The position numbers were made by a program, and so were the translations under genes. 64,000 bases of DNA from Bacteroidales bacterium (GTDB taxonomy: Bacteria > Bacteroidota > Bacteroidia > Bacteroidales > Paludibacteraceae): assembly GCA_900769555.1 (NCBI GenBank), contig CAAGHA010000003.1, forward strand, positions 23,372-87,371, read 5' to 3'. Below are positions 17,341-26,355 of this stretch, piece after piece (the first letter of the stretch is position 1; each line of letters starts with the position of its first letter). The notes beneath the pieces were generated by a model. That model did not search any database. It had not been told where the DNA came from and worked only from the letters and a program-made list of their open reading frames with translations.

Positions 17341-18220
17341 TGCTCACGTTAAACAACATATCTGCGCGTGTTGGCATCTCCTTTAGAATAAACTTTGTAA
17401 GGCGTTCATAATGAGAAATAAACCGAACCAATTCCTCTTTTGTCATAACATGCTTATTCTCCTTATTTGCAGTAAAAATACGTAGCTTCTCTTCTTGTAA
17501 CAATCTCCACTCATAAACTTTATCAAAAGAAGAGACTTTCAGCATAACCAAAAGGTCTAGTTTATCAAACAATGGTCTGTAATAATCCTTTAGCTGACTA
17601 TTCACATAACGTCTCCAGATACAATAAGGATCCTCATCCCTTTCCAAATTGTTCACAGGATTCAATAATTCCGTCTCTTTTTGTTCCACAGCCCCCATCA
17701 ACCACCCATCAAAGAGGATAACATTAGGACGTCCCACAAATTTCTCCCATTGATCGATAGGATAAGGATCGTCCATTGCTTTATTAAAGCGAGGAATAAC
17801 CGTTATGGTATTGGCTTGAGCAAAACACAAAGAAGAGAGAACAGACTCTGCCAATTTAATATCATGCGTCCCAGGCACACCACGAGTCACCAAAAGAGGA
17901 TGTACAGTTTTCGCCAACTCTTCACGCCGCTCTCTACTATAATAAAAATCATCAATACTAAGTTGAACAACTCTCATGCCGAATTTCTGTTCCAATACTA
18001 ATTTCAACAACTTACTAAAGGTTGTTTTCCCTGCTCCTTGCGCTCCATTAATTCCAATAATATGAGCTTGCTCATCAACATTAAGAGCTGTTTTAATCAG
18101 ATTAGCCATAGGAAGATAGATGCGAGACAAATCCTCCATCAAGATTTCATCCAACATCAACTCTTTCAATTTCTTCTGAAACTCCTCCCTTAAATTAATA
18201 TCTTTCAAATCTTCATTCAT
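17318..18220 (-). CDS. P-loop kinase, D-glycerate 3-kinase-like
   Basis: A 300-residue kinase with Walker A GAQGAGKT (59-66), the SIDDFYYSRERR motif (88-99) and HPLLVTRGVPGTHD (107-120). This combination is characteristic of the plant-type D-glycerate 3-kinase family (GLYK/YggC-like), related to uridine kinase and phosphoribulokinase. If so it makes 3-phosphoglycerate from glycerate with ATP. The substrate has not been tested for the Bacteroidota proteins, so the name is a family-based inference. It is 12 bp after the TlpA-like gene and overlaps the following glycosyltransferase gene. Confidence 0.78.
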   Translation of the reverse strand: MNEDLKDINLREEFQKKLKELMLDEILMEDLSRIYLPMANLIKTALNVDEQAHIIGINGAQGAGKTTFSKLLKLVLEQKFGMRVVQLSIDDFYYSRERREELAKTVHPLLVTRGVPGTHDIKLAESVLSSLCFAQANTITVIPRFNKAMDDPYPIDQWEKFVGRPNVILFDGWLMGAVEQKETELLNPVNNLERDEDPYCIWRRYVNSQLKDYYRPLFDKLDLLVMLKVSSFDKVYEWRLLQEEKLRIFTANKENKHVMTKEELVRFISHYERLTKFILKEMPTRADMLFNVSNDHRICI

Positions 18221-18232
18221 AGATTACCTCCT

Positions 18233-19618
18233 CTACATTTTAAAAATCCTTTGCAGTAGCATTCTCAACTCATCATTAGGCTCTGCCCCTCTTGTCATCA
18301 AAAAATTACCATCCTTGTCAATTAGGAAAAAAGAAGGAATACTCTTTATATTATAAATCCTTTTTATCTCATCCGGATTTTCAACATACCAAAATTCCAT
18401 TTTATCTCCAAAACGTTGAGATAATTTCTTCATTTGCTCAAAATCATCATATAAACCAACGTTTATAATCTCCAAATCACCTTTATAATCATTCTTAAAA
18501 CGGAGCAATACCTCCAAATCCTTTTGCGTTTGATTTAAGACTGAATTACAAAAATTCAAATAGATAAATTTCCCTAGATAATCACTAAACTTACAATTCT
18601 TACCCGCTGCAGTTATCGCAGAAAAATCAGGAGCTTTTACACCAATAAGATTACCTTGAGAATCATTCAATGCATAAGTCAAACTTTCACGATTTTGTAA
18701 GTCAGAGATTCCTACTCCGATTTTTTGCAAGAAATCATAGACCTTAAACTGATCAAACTCATGCTGATTCAATAAATCATACATCAACTTTATTGCCACC
18801 AACTCCTTCAATATCGGATCCGTTATACCATACCGGCGCGCCAATGTCAAGAAATAAATTTTTACATTTCCCTCTTCAATCACTCGCTGAAATGCTAAGT
18901 AGGCCTCTCTATCACCGGCAGACTGCTTGATAAAGTCAGAGAATAGCGAATTAAAAAGATCCCAAAATGCAGGATTGTATTGATCCACCCCTAAACGATT
19001 CAATTGATGAATCAAACTATCTTGCCTGCTTTCACTCGACATATTTTGAAGCATCAAGAAACGATACTCTATAAATCGAGAAGTATATGAACTTTCATAA
19101 AGATCGGGGAAAATTTCCTTCATTTGCTCAATTGAAACATTGATAGAATCTAACTTAGTCCCGTAACGAATGTGCTTTAATGTATAAAAGTCAAACGCAT
19201 CTTCAAATTGCATTAACTTTGCATTCAAATCCGTCTGTTCCAATCCTACAATTTCTAACAATATTTCTACCGGAGAGAAATAAGGGTCAAGCTTTTGGGT
19301 CAAAGTCCTTTCTTCCTTTTGGGGAAGTCTGATTTGGTATTCCCTACCTGGTTCAACAAACAAAAATCCCCTATAAACTTCGCCGGGTATAAACAACTGC
19401 ATAGTGGTAGATATATCAACCAAGAACGAAAAATCACCATTTTTATCCACTTCTGCATAACTCAAAACTCTTTCCGGACTAGAAATCTGATCTACATAGT
19501 GCCTCAATTCCAATTTACTCCCCGCATAGGAAGGAGCATTACCGGAAATCTTAGAAACCTTTGCAGATACATTCAAAGACAGAATCGCAAATATTAGTAT
19601 AAAAAGAGATCTCTTCAT
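18233..19618 (-). CDS. TlpA-like thioredoxin-fold protein without the CXXC motif
   Basis: A 461-residue secreted protein with a signal peptide (about 1-19), an N-terminal beta-rich domain (about 20-115; DUF4369-like), a helical middle, and a C-terminal thioredoxin-fold domain (about 325-461). The fold is recognised by APDFSAITAAGK, the cis-Pro loop IKSIPSFFLIDKDG and the strand before it. The redox site is lost: where WCxxC should stand there is NFCNSVLN (355-362), with only one cysteine. It therefore cannot act as an ordinary disulfide oxidoreductase and may be a binding or structural member. A TATATTTG box at 19641-19648 could be its promoter. Confidence 0.75.
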   Translation of the reverse strand: MKRSLFILIFAILSLNVSAKVSKISGNAPSYAGSKLELRHYVDQISSPERVLSYAEVDKNGDFSFLVDISTTMQLFIPGEVYRGFLFVEPGREYQIRLPQKEERTLTQKLDPYFSPVEILLEIVGLEQTDLNAKLMQFEDAFDFYTLKHIRYGTKLDSINVSIEQMKEIFPDLYESSYTSRFIEYRFLMLQNMSSESRQDSLIHQLNRLGVDQYNPAFWDLFNSLFSDFIKQSAGDREAYLAFQRVIEEGNVKIYFLTLARRYGITDPILKELVAIKLMYDLLNQHEFDQFKVYDFLQKIGVGISDLQNRESLTYALNDSQGNLIGVKAPDFSAITAAGKNCKFSDYLGKFIYLNFCNSVLNQTQKDLEVLLRFKNDYKGDLEIINVGLYDDFEQMKKLSQRFGDKMEFWYVENPDEIKRIYNIKSIPSFFLIDKDGNFLMTRGAEPNDELRMLLQRIFKM

Positions 19619-19640
19619 TCAAATATGTAAATACTTCTGA

Positions 19641-19648
19641 CAAATATA
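19641..19648 (-). promoter_or_regulatory. Candidate -7 box for the TlpA-like gene
   Basis: Minus-strand TATATTTG fits TAnnTTTG and lies about 23 bp before the ATG. No clear -33 TTTG was found. Confidence 0.4.
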
Positions 19649-19819
19649 AGAAATGGTTTTGAATATTATTCAGAGAGATTAAAAAAAATCCACAAAAACA
19701 ACTCCAAAACATAATTGACAATTTCTATGGTTACAATCTTCACTTATTCTTCTATTCAAATTATGATGCATTTGAATCTACTATGTCAATTAGTAATAAA
19801 AATAATCTCGACTAAACTT

Positions 19820-19995
19820 AGGTAAGTTCTATAAATTAGGTCGAGATGATTTTGAAGAGCATTTGAGTTAATTTGTTTATATTTATAAAGGAGCGATGCG
19901 AGCATCGTAACTGAGTAAATATAAGCAAGATTATAGAAGTCGTTTAAGTTAATTACATTCAGAAACAGAAATCGTAATTTATAAAAGTTACTTTG
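19820..19995 (+). repeat. Family A intergenic repeat, full-length copy
   Basis: Starts with GGTAAGTTCTATAAATTAGG and continues TCGAGATGATTTTGAAGAGCAT; ends with AATCGTAATTTATAAAAGTTACTTT. The interior carries AAAGGAGCGATGCGAGCATC, a short hairpin-forming palindrome also found in the copies at 46366 and 62389. It fills most of the 396-bp gap between the PfkB and TlpA-like genes, starting 20 bp after the PfkB stop. No reading frame of note. It may serve as a transcript end structure for the PfkB gene or be a mobile non-autonomous element. Confidence 0.7.
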
Positions 19996-20014
19996 TAAAA
20001 TCGCTTAAGTTATA

Positions 20015-20962
20015 TCATTTAGAGATAACTTGTTTTGCAAAATCTACGGAAATATAATTATCAAGTGTAGTACACACTTCAGAAGAGAAATCAATTGCAT
20101 ACTGAACAATTTTGCACCATTGCTCCTCTGTCAATCCATTTTTCAAATCATCTCTTACGATATTCTCTTTCAATATTCCATATATGATGCCTGCATTAAA
20201 ATTATCTCCTGCACCGACAGTACTAACAGGAACAATTGATTTGGCGGTAAATTCTTTTTGAAGATTTTTCCCAAAAACAACAGCCCCTTTATCTCCTCTC
20301 GTATATATAAAATTCTTAGAATAATACTCGATATTTTCCTTATAATTTTTCAAGGCATCTTCTTCGCCATAAATATTCATAAAATCTTCGTCAGACCCTT
20401 TTACAATATCCGCAAATTCATAATTTTCCAATATGGATGGCATCAAAAAACGAACATCATTGATATGACTCTTTCTAAAATTAACATCATAATAAATAAT
20501 CGCCTTTCTTGATTGAGCATATTCCAAAAACTCTACCACCTTATCTCTCAAGACCGGATTTAGAGCAAAATAAGAACCAATGATAACGATATCATTTTCA
20601 TCTATTCTTGGAGTGATGTAATCTAAACGTTGAGAAGGATAATCTTTGTAAAAAAGATAATCTGCATTTTGCTTTTCATCAAGGAAAGCCAATGCTAAAG
20701 GGGTTTTACCTCTATCAAACGAATAAATATACTTTGTTTCTACATCATTTTCTTTCAAAAAATCACAAATCAAATTTCCAATTTTATCATCTCCTATTTC
20801 GCTAATAAACGCCGGATTCAGCCCTAATCTACCCAAAGAAATCAATGCATTATAAACAGAACCACCGGGTTTTGCACTGATTGGTTGGTTATTTTTAAAC
20901 AGGATATCATAAACAGTTTCGCCTAATCCAAAAATCTTTCTGACTCTATTTTCACTTTCCAT
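20015..20962 (-). CDS. PfkB-family sugar kinase
   Basis: A 315-residue ribokinase-fold enzyme. Signature 1 is KPGGSVYNALISLGRLG (31-47) and signature 2 STVGAGDNFNAG (247-258), with catalytic Asp253 and the anion hole GAGD. The sequence has the FGLGETVYDI start common in Bacteroidota fructokinase-like proteins. It would phosphorylate a sugar or nucleoside hydroxyl; fructose is a frequent substrate of this branch but cannot be proved here. The start overlaps the end of the DUF6242 gene by 11 bp, implying cotranscription. It is followed by a full copy of the family A repeat. Confidence 0.85.
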   Translation of the reverse strand: MESENRVRKIFGLGETVYDILFKNNQPISAKPGGSVYNALISLGRLGLNPAFISEIGDDKIGNLICDFLKENDVETKYIYSFDRGKTPLALAFLDEKQNADYLFYKDYPSQRLDYITPRIDENDIVIIGSYFALNPVLRDKVVEFLEYAQSRKAIIYYDVNFRKSHINDVRFLMPSILENYEFADIVKGSDEDFMNIYGEEDALKNYKENIEYYSKNFIYTRGDKGAVVFGKNLQKEFTAKSIVPVSTVGAGDNFNAGIIYGILKENIVRDDLKNGLTEEQWCKIVQYAIDFSSEVCTTLDNYISVDFAKQVISK

Positions 20963-22244
20963 AAATCAACTCATCCTCCTTTAATTTATTCAAAACTCCA
21001 TGCCATACAGAGGTAGAATAACCATTAGCCATCTTTCCTCCAATAATAATCATTTCACCATTACGAGAGGTCACAAAAAGACCCGCTTGCGCAATTCCGC
21101 CAATATTAACACCCAAATTCTTATGCTTATCCTCATTCCAAGTTCCTCCGGAATTGTATGAAACATAACACTTGGTAGAAAATTCTCCATCCGCCAACTC
21201 TCCTCCAATAATACCCAATGTATTATCATAAGCAAAAGGCATCGGACTTTTTAACACAGGAATTTTCCCTTCATGCAAGACTTTAAAAGCATTCCCATTC
21301 TCATCAACCGCCCAAATTATAGTTCCTCTATCCGAAGTAGAGTAGATATAAGCCAATTCGGTACGTCCTGACTTTGCTGCAAATGCCAATAAATTTTCAG
21401 TAGGGAAACCTGCAGGAAGGTCTTGAACTCTCTCGAGGGGTTCCACATCGTCAGTTTTCACCCAAAAAGCATTGTCTGCAACAACCCAAAGAGTATTATT
21501 ATTAACAAATAAAAATTGGACTTCAGAGAGATTTGAAGCATAGGGTTCAAACTCAACACCATCATTTGACGAAAAAATTGAGAACTGCTCATCCATAACA
21601 TAAAAAAGAGAACCATCATATACCAATGAGTTCCAATTCAAACCTTCAATGGTTAATTCTGTCATGCTCCAATCATTTCCATCAGAAGATTTATACTGAA
21701 AACTTTTCCCCTCATCATTAGAACAATACCACAAGTAACCATTATCAGTAATGATTGCCTTTTGCGCTACAATAGTTTTATAATCCTCAATTGTTGCAAG
21801 TTTCTCCCATGAAAAAGCATCCACATCATAGCAATGTACCCGTACATCAATCGTATAATTTTTTTGCTGAGTTCCATCTACCGAAGTAGAAAGAATCGAC
21901 AAAGGTTTTGCAAGTGGTAATTTATCTCCGTTAGAGAAATCCTTCCACTCGCCGTTATCCAAAAATTTAATAGCTGGAGAAGAAGTATAGCCATAGAAAT
22001 AGACCAAAACCGAATCTATTTTCGTTCCATAGGACAACGAATCATAATTAAAAATAATACCTTCCACATCATTAATCACGACCTTCATATCGCTATCAAG
22101 GCTAAAAAAACTAACACTTCTGATTCTAGCATCATCATTGTTGAGATCCTTATCCGTCTCTTCATCATCATCGTCACACGAAACAAATGGAGCTACAACC
22201 AAGGATAGACAAAACAATGCCAAAAGATATTTAAAACGTCTCAT
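20952..22244 (-). CDS. DUF6242-type lipoprotein
   Basis: About 430 residues from the ATG at 22242-22244 (MRRFKYLLALFCLS). A longer in-frame ATG exists, but only the shorter start places the signal peptide at the N-terminus. A lipobox ends at VAPFVSC followed by DDDDEETDKD, an acidic +2 region often seen on surface-exposed or inner-leaflet lipoproteins of Bacteroidota. The N-terminal beta-sandwich (residues about 40-145) resembles DUF6242; the rest carries repeated strands with FSWEKLATIEDY, WYCSNDEGKSFQYKSSDG and similar blocks, consistent with a beta-propeller of exo-sialidase/WD-like type. Function unknown. It overlaps the start of the PfkB kinase gene. Confidence 0.7.
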   Translation of the reverse strand: MRRFKYLLALFCLSLVVAPFVSCDDDDEETDKDLNNDDARIRSVSFFSLDSDMKVVINDVEGIIFNYDSLSYGTKIDSVLVYFYGYTSSPAIKFLDNGEWKDFSNGDKLPLAKPLSILSTSVDGTQQKNYTIDVRVHCYDVDAFSWEKLATIEDYKTIVAQKAIITDNGYLWYCSNDEGKSFQYKSSDGNDWSMTELTIEGLNWNSLVYDGSLFYVMDEQFSIFSSNDGVEFEPYASNLSEVQFLFVNNNTLWVVADNAFWVKTDDVEPLERVQDLPAGFPTENLLAFAAKSGRTELAYIYSTSDRGTIIWAVDENGNAFKVLHEGKIPVLKSPMPFAYDNTLGIIGGELADGEFSTKCYVSYNSGGTWNEDKHKNLGVNIGGIAQAGLFVTSRNGEMIIIGGKMANGYSTSVWHGVLNKLKEDELIYGK

Positions 22245-22382
22245 TCTAAAACAATAATTGAAAGTCATATAAAAATATAAACGAGTAGAAAAACATTCAT
22301 AACAAACGCTCTTCATGTCTTTTATCTAACGCAAAAATAACACAAAAATTTCATGTCACATAACCTAGTATTTGAAAATTTG

Positions 22383-22436
22383 ATAAAAAAAGATAAAATG
22401 AGCGTCAGAAAATACAAATCGCATTTTCTGACGCTC
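22383..22436 (-). terminator. Rho-independent terminator after the FKBP operon
   Basis: A perfect 14-bp stem, GAGCGTCAGAAAAT (22400-22413) and ATTTTCTGACGCTC (22423-22436), with a 9-base loop. On the minus strand it is followed by a T-rich run. It lies 22 bp past the stop of the last FKBP gene and closes the three-gene isomerase operon. Confidence 0.9.
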
Positions 22437-22457
22437 AAACAAGCTATTAAAATCAAA

Positions 22458-23207
22458 TTATTTTTTGATGATATCTAATAATTCCACTTCGAAGAATAGA
22501 ACAGAGTTAGGTTCGATCATCTCTCCTGCACCTTGCTCACCATAAGCCAATTCAGAAGGGATAACCAACTCCCATTTTGACCCTACAGGCATCATTTTCA
22601 AAGCCTCAGACCAACCCGGAATAACACCTCCAACCGGGAATTCAGCCGGTCTTCCTCTCTCTATAGAGCTATCAAAGACTGTACCATCTGCCAATTTACC
22701 AACATAATTAACTCTAACAACATCCTCTGCAGTAGGTTTAGCACCAGTACCCATAGTAATTACTTTGTATTGCAAACCACTTTCAGTTACTTGAACACCT
22801 TCTTGAGATCTGTTAGCATTCAAGATACTATCAGCGGACAATTTATTGCGAATAGCCTTTGCCTTCATTCTATCCATTTCAGCTTGACGAAGATCTGCAA
22901 AGAACTCTTGAAGAAGAACTGTAGCATCTTCTTTGCTGATTTGCAAAGCTAACGAATCATTTTTCATTGCTTTAATAAATGCATTGATAAATACCTCTTG
23001 ATTGATAGAAGTAGTATCATCTGCAAGCTTAGGAAGATTAGCCAAATCATTTCCCAACATAGCTCCTTGGTTTACACCCAAAGCATAACTGACAGAATCC
23101 ATTCTGGATGTTAAATTGCTGTTTCCTGAATATTCATTTTGGCTACAAGAAACTGCAAATAACGATGCAATTGCCATTGCACACAATTCGAATTTAATTT
23201 TTTTCAT
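22458..23207 (-). CDS. FKBP-type peptidyl-prolyl isomerase, lipoprotein form
   Basis: A 249-residue Mip-like protein. The signal peptide ends in a lipobox (FAVSC, Cys at about residue 21), so it is membrane-anchored. An N-terminal dimerisation domain with SYALGVNQGAMLGNDL and a long helix (DLRQAEMDRMKAKAIRNKL) leads into the FKBP domain, which has VTESGLQYKVI, VRVNYVGKLADGTVFDSS, FPVGGVIPGWSEALKMM and the closing PNSVLFFEVELLDI. It is the last of three tandem FKBP genes and is followed by a strong terminator. It would assist folding of envelope proteins. Confidence 0.92.
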   Translation of the reverse strand: MKKIKFELCAMAIASLFAVSCSQNEYSGNSNLTSRMDSVSYALGVNQGAMLGNDLANLPKLADDTTSINQEVFINAFIKAMKNDSLALQISKEDATVLLQEFFADLRQAEMDRMKAKAIRNKLSADSILNANRSQEGVQVTESGLQYKVITMGTGAKPTAEDVVRVNYVGKLADGTVFDSSIERGRPAEFPVGGVIPGWSEALKMMPVGSKWELVIPSELAYGEQGAGEMIEPNSVLFFEVELLDIIKK

Positions 23208-23227
23208 TTTTGTTACTATTTAATTTA

Positions 23228-23983
23228 TTATTTTATCGTACGTTGATATTCCGGGAATTGAAATTTTGCCCCTTGAATAGTATTTACTACAGGTTTTGCC
23301 ACATCCAACAATTCCACCTCAAAGATCAAAGTTGAATAAGGTTTGATAGAACCATTTCCTCTTGTTCCATAAGCCAAATCGTACGGAATATATAAAATAT
23401 ATTTAGATCCAACAGTCATCAATTGCAATCCTTCTGTCCAACCTTTTATTACTTTATTTAGTTCAAATTCGATTGGTTGCCCTCTCTCGTAAGAACTATC
23501 AAAAACGGTTCCGTCCAACAATGTACCACGATAATGCACTTTTACTTTATCTGTTGGATTAGGCTTGACACCTTTTCCTTCCGTTACAACTTTATATTGA
23601 AGTCCGGATGCTGTAACTTTAACATTTGAGTCCTTCTTATTGTTCTCTAAAAACTTTTCTCCGTCCTCTTTATTCTTTTGCGCTTCCTTTTCAGTTGCTT
23701 TTATCGCATACGACTGAAAATAATCGGCAGTCGCACTCATTGGCATCAAAAGATTTGTTGTGTCGTTGGTCAACACTGAATTCATTCCATTCAACAATAA
23801 ATCCCAATTAAAGGGACCTCCCGGAAAATTCTTCACATTATCTCTAATGTTCTTAGCAAACTCAATGCCCATAGCATAACTCGCAGAGTCATTATCTGTC
23901 ACCAATTTTACCTTTTTCGGTTTTGCACCTACCGATAAAACAAGAGAAAGTAAAATCGATAGAAATAAAAATCTCTTATCCAT
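23228..23983 (-). CDS. FKBP-type peptidyl-prolyl isomerase, secreted form
   Basis: A 251-residue Mip-like isomerase. A cleavable signal peptide without a lipobox cysteine (MDKRFLFLSILLSLVLSVGA) suggests a soluble periplasmic protein. The dimerisation domain (SYAMGIEFAKNIRDNV) and FKBP domain (KVKVHYRGTLLDGTVFDSS, GWTEGLQLMTVGSKYILYIP) are complete. A 20-residue tail after the FKBP domain, PVVNTIQGAKFQFPEYQRT, is absent in the two sister proteins. It is the middle gene, 27 bp from the gene before and 20 bp from the one after. Confidence 0.9.
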   Translation of the reverse strand: MDKRFLFLSILLSLVLSVGAKPKKVKLVTDNDSASYAMGIEFAKNIRDNVKNFPGGPFNWDLLLNGMNSVLTNDTTNLLMPMSATADYFQSYAIKATEKEAQKNKEDGEKFLENNKKDSNVKVTASGLQYKVVTEGKGVKPNPTDKVKVHYRGTLLDGTVFDSSYERGQPIEFELNKVIKGWTEGLQLMTVGSKYILYIPYDLAYGTRGNGSIKPYSTLIFEVELLDVAKPVVNTIQGAKFQFPEYQRTIK

Positions 23984-24010
23984 AATGTTTCTATTTATTA
24001 ATTGCTTAGA

Positions 24011-24598
24011 TTATTTTACAATATCTAATAATTCCACATCAAAAATCAAAACAGAATTAGGAGCAATCATATCACCGGCACCATGCTCACCATAGCCCAA
24101 TTCAGAAGGAATAAACAATCTCCATTTTGAACCAACCGGCATCAATTGCAAGGCTTCTGTCCAACCTGGAATAACTTGATTTACGGGAAAATCCGCAGGT
24201 TGATTTCTTTTATATGAACTATCGAAAATAGAACCATCTATCAAACAACCTTCATAATGACATCTAACAGTACTTGTGGCTTTAGGTTTATCACCCTCTC
24301 CCATTGTCAATACTTGATATTGTAAACCGGAAGCAGTAACTTGAACACCCTCTTTCTTTTTATTTTCTTCTAGGAATTTCAATCCGGCTTCTTTGTTCTT
24401 TTGATCAGCTTCTAATTGCAATTTTGCAAAATAATTATTCATAATTTGACGAGCTTCATCCAAATCCATCTCAGATTTCTCTCCTTTATAGGCATCTTCG
24501 ATACCCTTATTAAATCTTTCCAAATTTAAATCAGCTATTCCAGTAGCTTTAAAATTCATGGCCATAGAAAGACCCAACGCATAACTAATTTTATCCAT
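24011..24598 (-). CDS. FKBP-type peptidyl-prolyl isomerase, no signal peptide
   Basis: A 195-residue Mip-like isomerase that begins directly with MDKISYALGLSMAMNFKATG, i.e. at the dimerisation domain, with no signal sequence. It is thus probably cytoplasmic, unlike the two downstream paralogues. The FKBP domain is complete with TVRCHYEGCLIDGSIFDSS, FPVNQVIPGWTEALQLMPVG and PNSVLIFDVELLDIV. It is first of the three genes and is preceded by a TACCTTTG box, so one promoter probably serves all three. Confidence 0.9.
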   Translation of the reverse strand: MDKISYALGLSMAMNFKATGIADLNLERFNKGIEDAYKGEKSEMDLDEARQIMNNYFAKLQLEADQKNKEAGLKFLEENKKKEGVQVTASGLQYQVLTMGEGDKPKATSTVRCHYEGCLIDGSIFDSSYKRNQPADFPVNQVIPGWTEALQLMPVGSKWRLFIPSELGYGEHGAGDMIAPNSVLIFDVELLDIVK

Positions 24599-24615
24599 TT
24601 TATTAATTTTTTATG

Positions 24616-24623
24616 CAAAGGTA
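24616..24623 (-). promoter_or_regulatory. -7 box of the FKBP operon
   Basis: Minus-strand TACCTTTG, a perfect TAnnTTTG match, 18 bp before the ATG of the first FKBP gene. The -33 region is weak. Confidence 0.6.
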
Positions 24624-24740
24624 ACAGAATTTATGAAATGAAGATAGAATTATAGATTTTTTAATGATTTAATCTATAGTAGAAAGATTCCGTTGATTTG
24701 ATAAAATGTCTCTCTATTAAAAAAGAGTCCATTTACAATT

Positions 24741-24814
24741 GAGTTCTATAAATTAGGTCGAGATGATTTTGATTACATTCAGAAACTAAAATCATAATTT
24801 ATAGAAATTACTTA
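24741..24814 (+). repeat. Family A intergenic repeat, short copy
   Basis: Contains both ends but little interior: GAGTTCTATAAATTAGGTCG at 24741-24760 and AATCATAATTTATAGAAATT toward the end. It lies between the YqaA gene stop and the FKBP operon. The missing middle suggests an internal deletion between the conserved ends, as also seen in the copies at 46614 and 45043. Confidence 0.65.
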
Positions 24815-24834
24815 CTATAAAACCCATAGATATT

Positions 24835-25287
24835 CTAAAACAAATTAGCCACAAAATCATGCATCAGCATCCATACAAAATAGCGCAAACCCTTTCCAAG
24901 AAAAGTAAAAATAATTACCCACAATAGATTACTACGCATATATCCTAAAGCCACTGCTATCAAATCTCCAACAATAGGAAGAAAAGTAAAAATAGCCAAT
25001 ACAGAACCCTTATTTCTCATCCATGCCACAGCCTTTTGCAACTTATCATACGAGATTTTCAAATACCTCTCCATCCACTCAATTTTTCCTAATCGCCCGA
25101 TCCAATAGCACGTCAGTGCCCCTAAGACATTCCCCAATGTAGCTGAAAAACAACATAAAAATGGAGCAGCTCCGGAATACAACACAAGACTTAAAACTGC
25201 CTCAGAACTCAACGGGACAATTGTAGCGGCCAAAAAAGAGGCTAAAAACAATCCCCAACAACCATAACCAGCCAAAAAATCTAACAT
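24835..25287 (-). CDS. YqaA/DedA-family membrane protein
   Basis: A 150-residue membrane protein of the SNARE-associated/DedA (YqaA) group. Conserved blocks include FLAATIVPLSSEAVL near the N-terminus, NVLGALTCYWIGRLGK, and IFTFLPIVGDLIAVALGYMR with the re-entrant Pro and Gly pattern. The family is linked to undecaprenyl-phosphate or phospholipid flipping and membrane homeostasis, but the small YqaA branch is uncharacterised. It overlaps the upstream membrane protein gene by 7 bp. Confidence 0.85.
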   Translation of the reverse strand: MLDFLAGYGCWGLFLASFLAATIVPLSSEAVLSLVLYSGAAPFLCCFSATLGNVLGALTCYWIGRLGKIEWMERYLKISYDKLQKAVAWMRNKGSVLAIFTFLPIVGDLIAVALGYMRSNLLWVIIFTFLGKGLRYFVWMLMHDFVANLF

Positions 25288-26309
25288 ATAGAAAAGATAA
25301 TACGTTGAGAAAACAGAAGAAGTGAAACAACTATAAATAAGATTCCAACAATTTTAGAAAAGAGACTAAACTCCATCGAGAAATATTGGCCCACAGTAAA
25401 AGAGGCAAATAAAAATAGAAGAGGGAAAATTAGTTCAACATCAATGGCAAAAACAAACAACAAAAGCAAAGTAAACAAGAAGTAGATTAAAATAAAAAAG
25501 TGTTCTTCTCTATTTCTCACATTTAACTGCCCTCTCCATTTGGAATAGTTTAATAGACCTAAAACAAAAATTGTTGTGTAAACAATCAAATAAGACCAAT
25601 CCCACCATTGCAAACTTTCGTACGATGAGAAGACTCCTATCGTGGAAGAAGATGAAACAAACAACAAAAAAGCCTCCAAATCATTTACGTAAGCCAAATA
25701 AATCAGCAAATACAAAATAGGCAAACATATACCGAAAAATAGGGCTAATATATTTCTTAAACTCATAGCCTTACAGACATAAAAAAAGATCAAAATCGGT
25801 ATCGTATAAAAAAGACAAGGCAATGAAAAAATTGTCGCAAGTGAGAGCAATAATCCGGTATTAAAAGCATATACAGACATCTCCATATAAGGCATATCTA
25901 CCATCTTGAAAGAGAAATAAATAGCACCTAACACAAACAATACAACTAACAGCGATACAGAGAAACCATGCGGAAAATAGAAAATCGAATAGACAATGCA
26001 GAAGATATAAGCAGGAAGAACCGTTCGGACATTTATAAATGAGAAGCGTTCGTTCAACTGAATCATCAAAAAAGCGATTGCTAATAAGAATATAAAACTA
26101 AACAAAATGCCTCGCCAAGAACGAATATAAGCAGAATTCAAAAAAAAATCAACAAGGGGCGAATCTCCCAAACAGAGATTTTCCCCTTGACATTCTGAAA
26201 GTCCGATAGGCAAATAAAGATCATACCATAAAACCAAAGTTATTATCGCTCCCAATATCAAAGAGGAAGCTCCCGGCTTAATATAATCTTTAAATCTAAC
26301 GTATTGCAT
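25281..26309 (-). CDS. Polytopic membrane protein of unknown function
   Basis: 342 residues, extremely hydrophobic, with about ten predicted membrane helices and only short loops. A recognisable catalytic motif is absent. Similar proteins of this size next to purD and yqaA occur in Bacteroidota and may correspond to DUF6427, but I cannot confirm that from sequence alone. The N-terminus (MQYVRFKDYIKPGASSL) is followed by the first TM at about 12-35 and a loop with SECQGENLCLGDSP containing two cysteines. It lies 46 bp after purD and overlaps yqaA. Confidence 0.6.
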   Translation of the reverse strand: MQYVRFKDYIKPGASSLILGAIITLVLWYDLYLPIGLSECQGENLCLGDSPLVDFFLNSAYIRSWRGILFSFIFLLAIAFLMIQLNERFSFINVRTVLPAYIFCIVYSIFYFPHGFSVSLLVVLFVLGAIYFSFKMVDMPYMEMSVYAFNTGLLLSLATIFSLPCLFYTIPILIFFYVCKAMSLRNILALFFGICLPILYLLIYLAYVNDLEAFLLFVSSSSTIGVFSSYESLQWWDWSYLIVYTTIFVLGLLNYSKWRGQLNVRNREEHFFILIYFLFTLLLLFVFAIDVELIFPLLFLFASFTVGQYFSMEFSLFSKIVGILFIVVSLLLFSQRIIFSIC

Positions 26310-26355
26310 ATCACTTATTAGAATCAGAATTCTAATGCTCTCAGCGCATTAAGAA

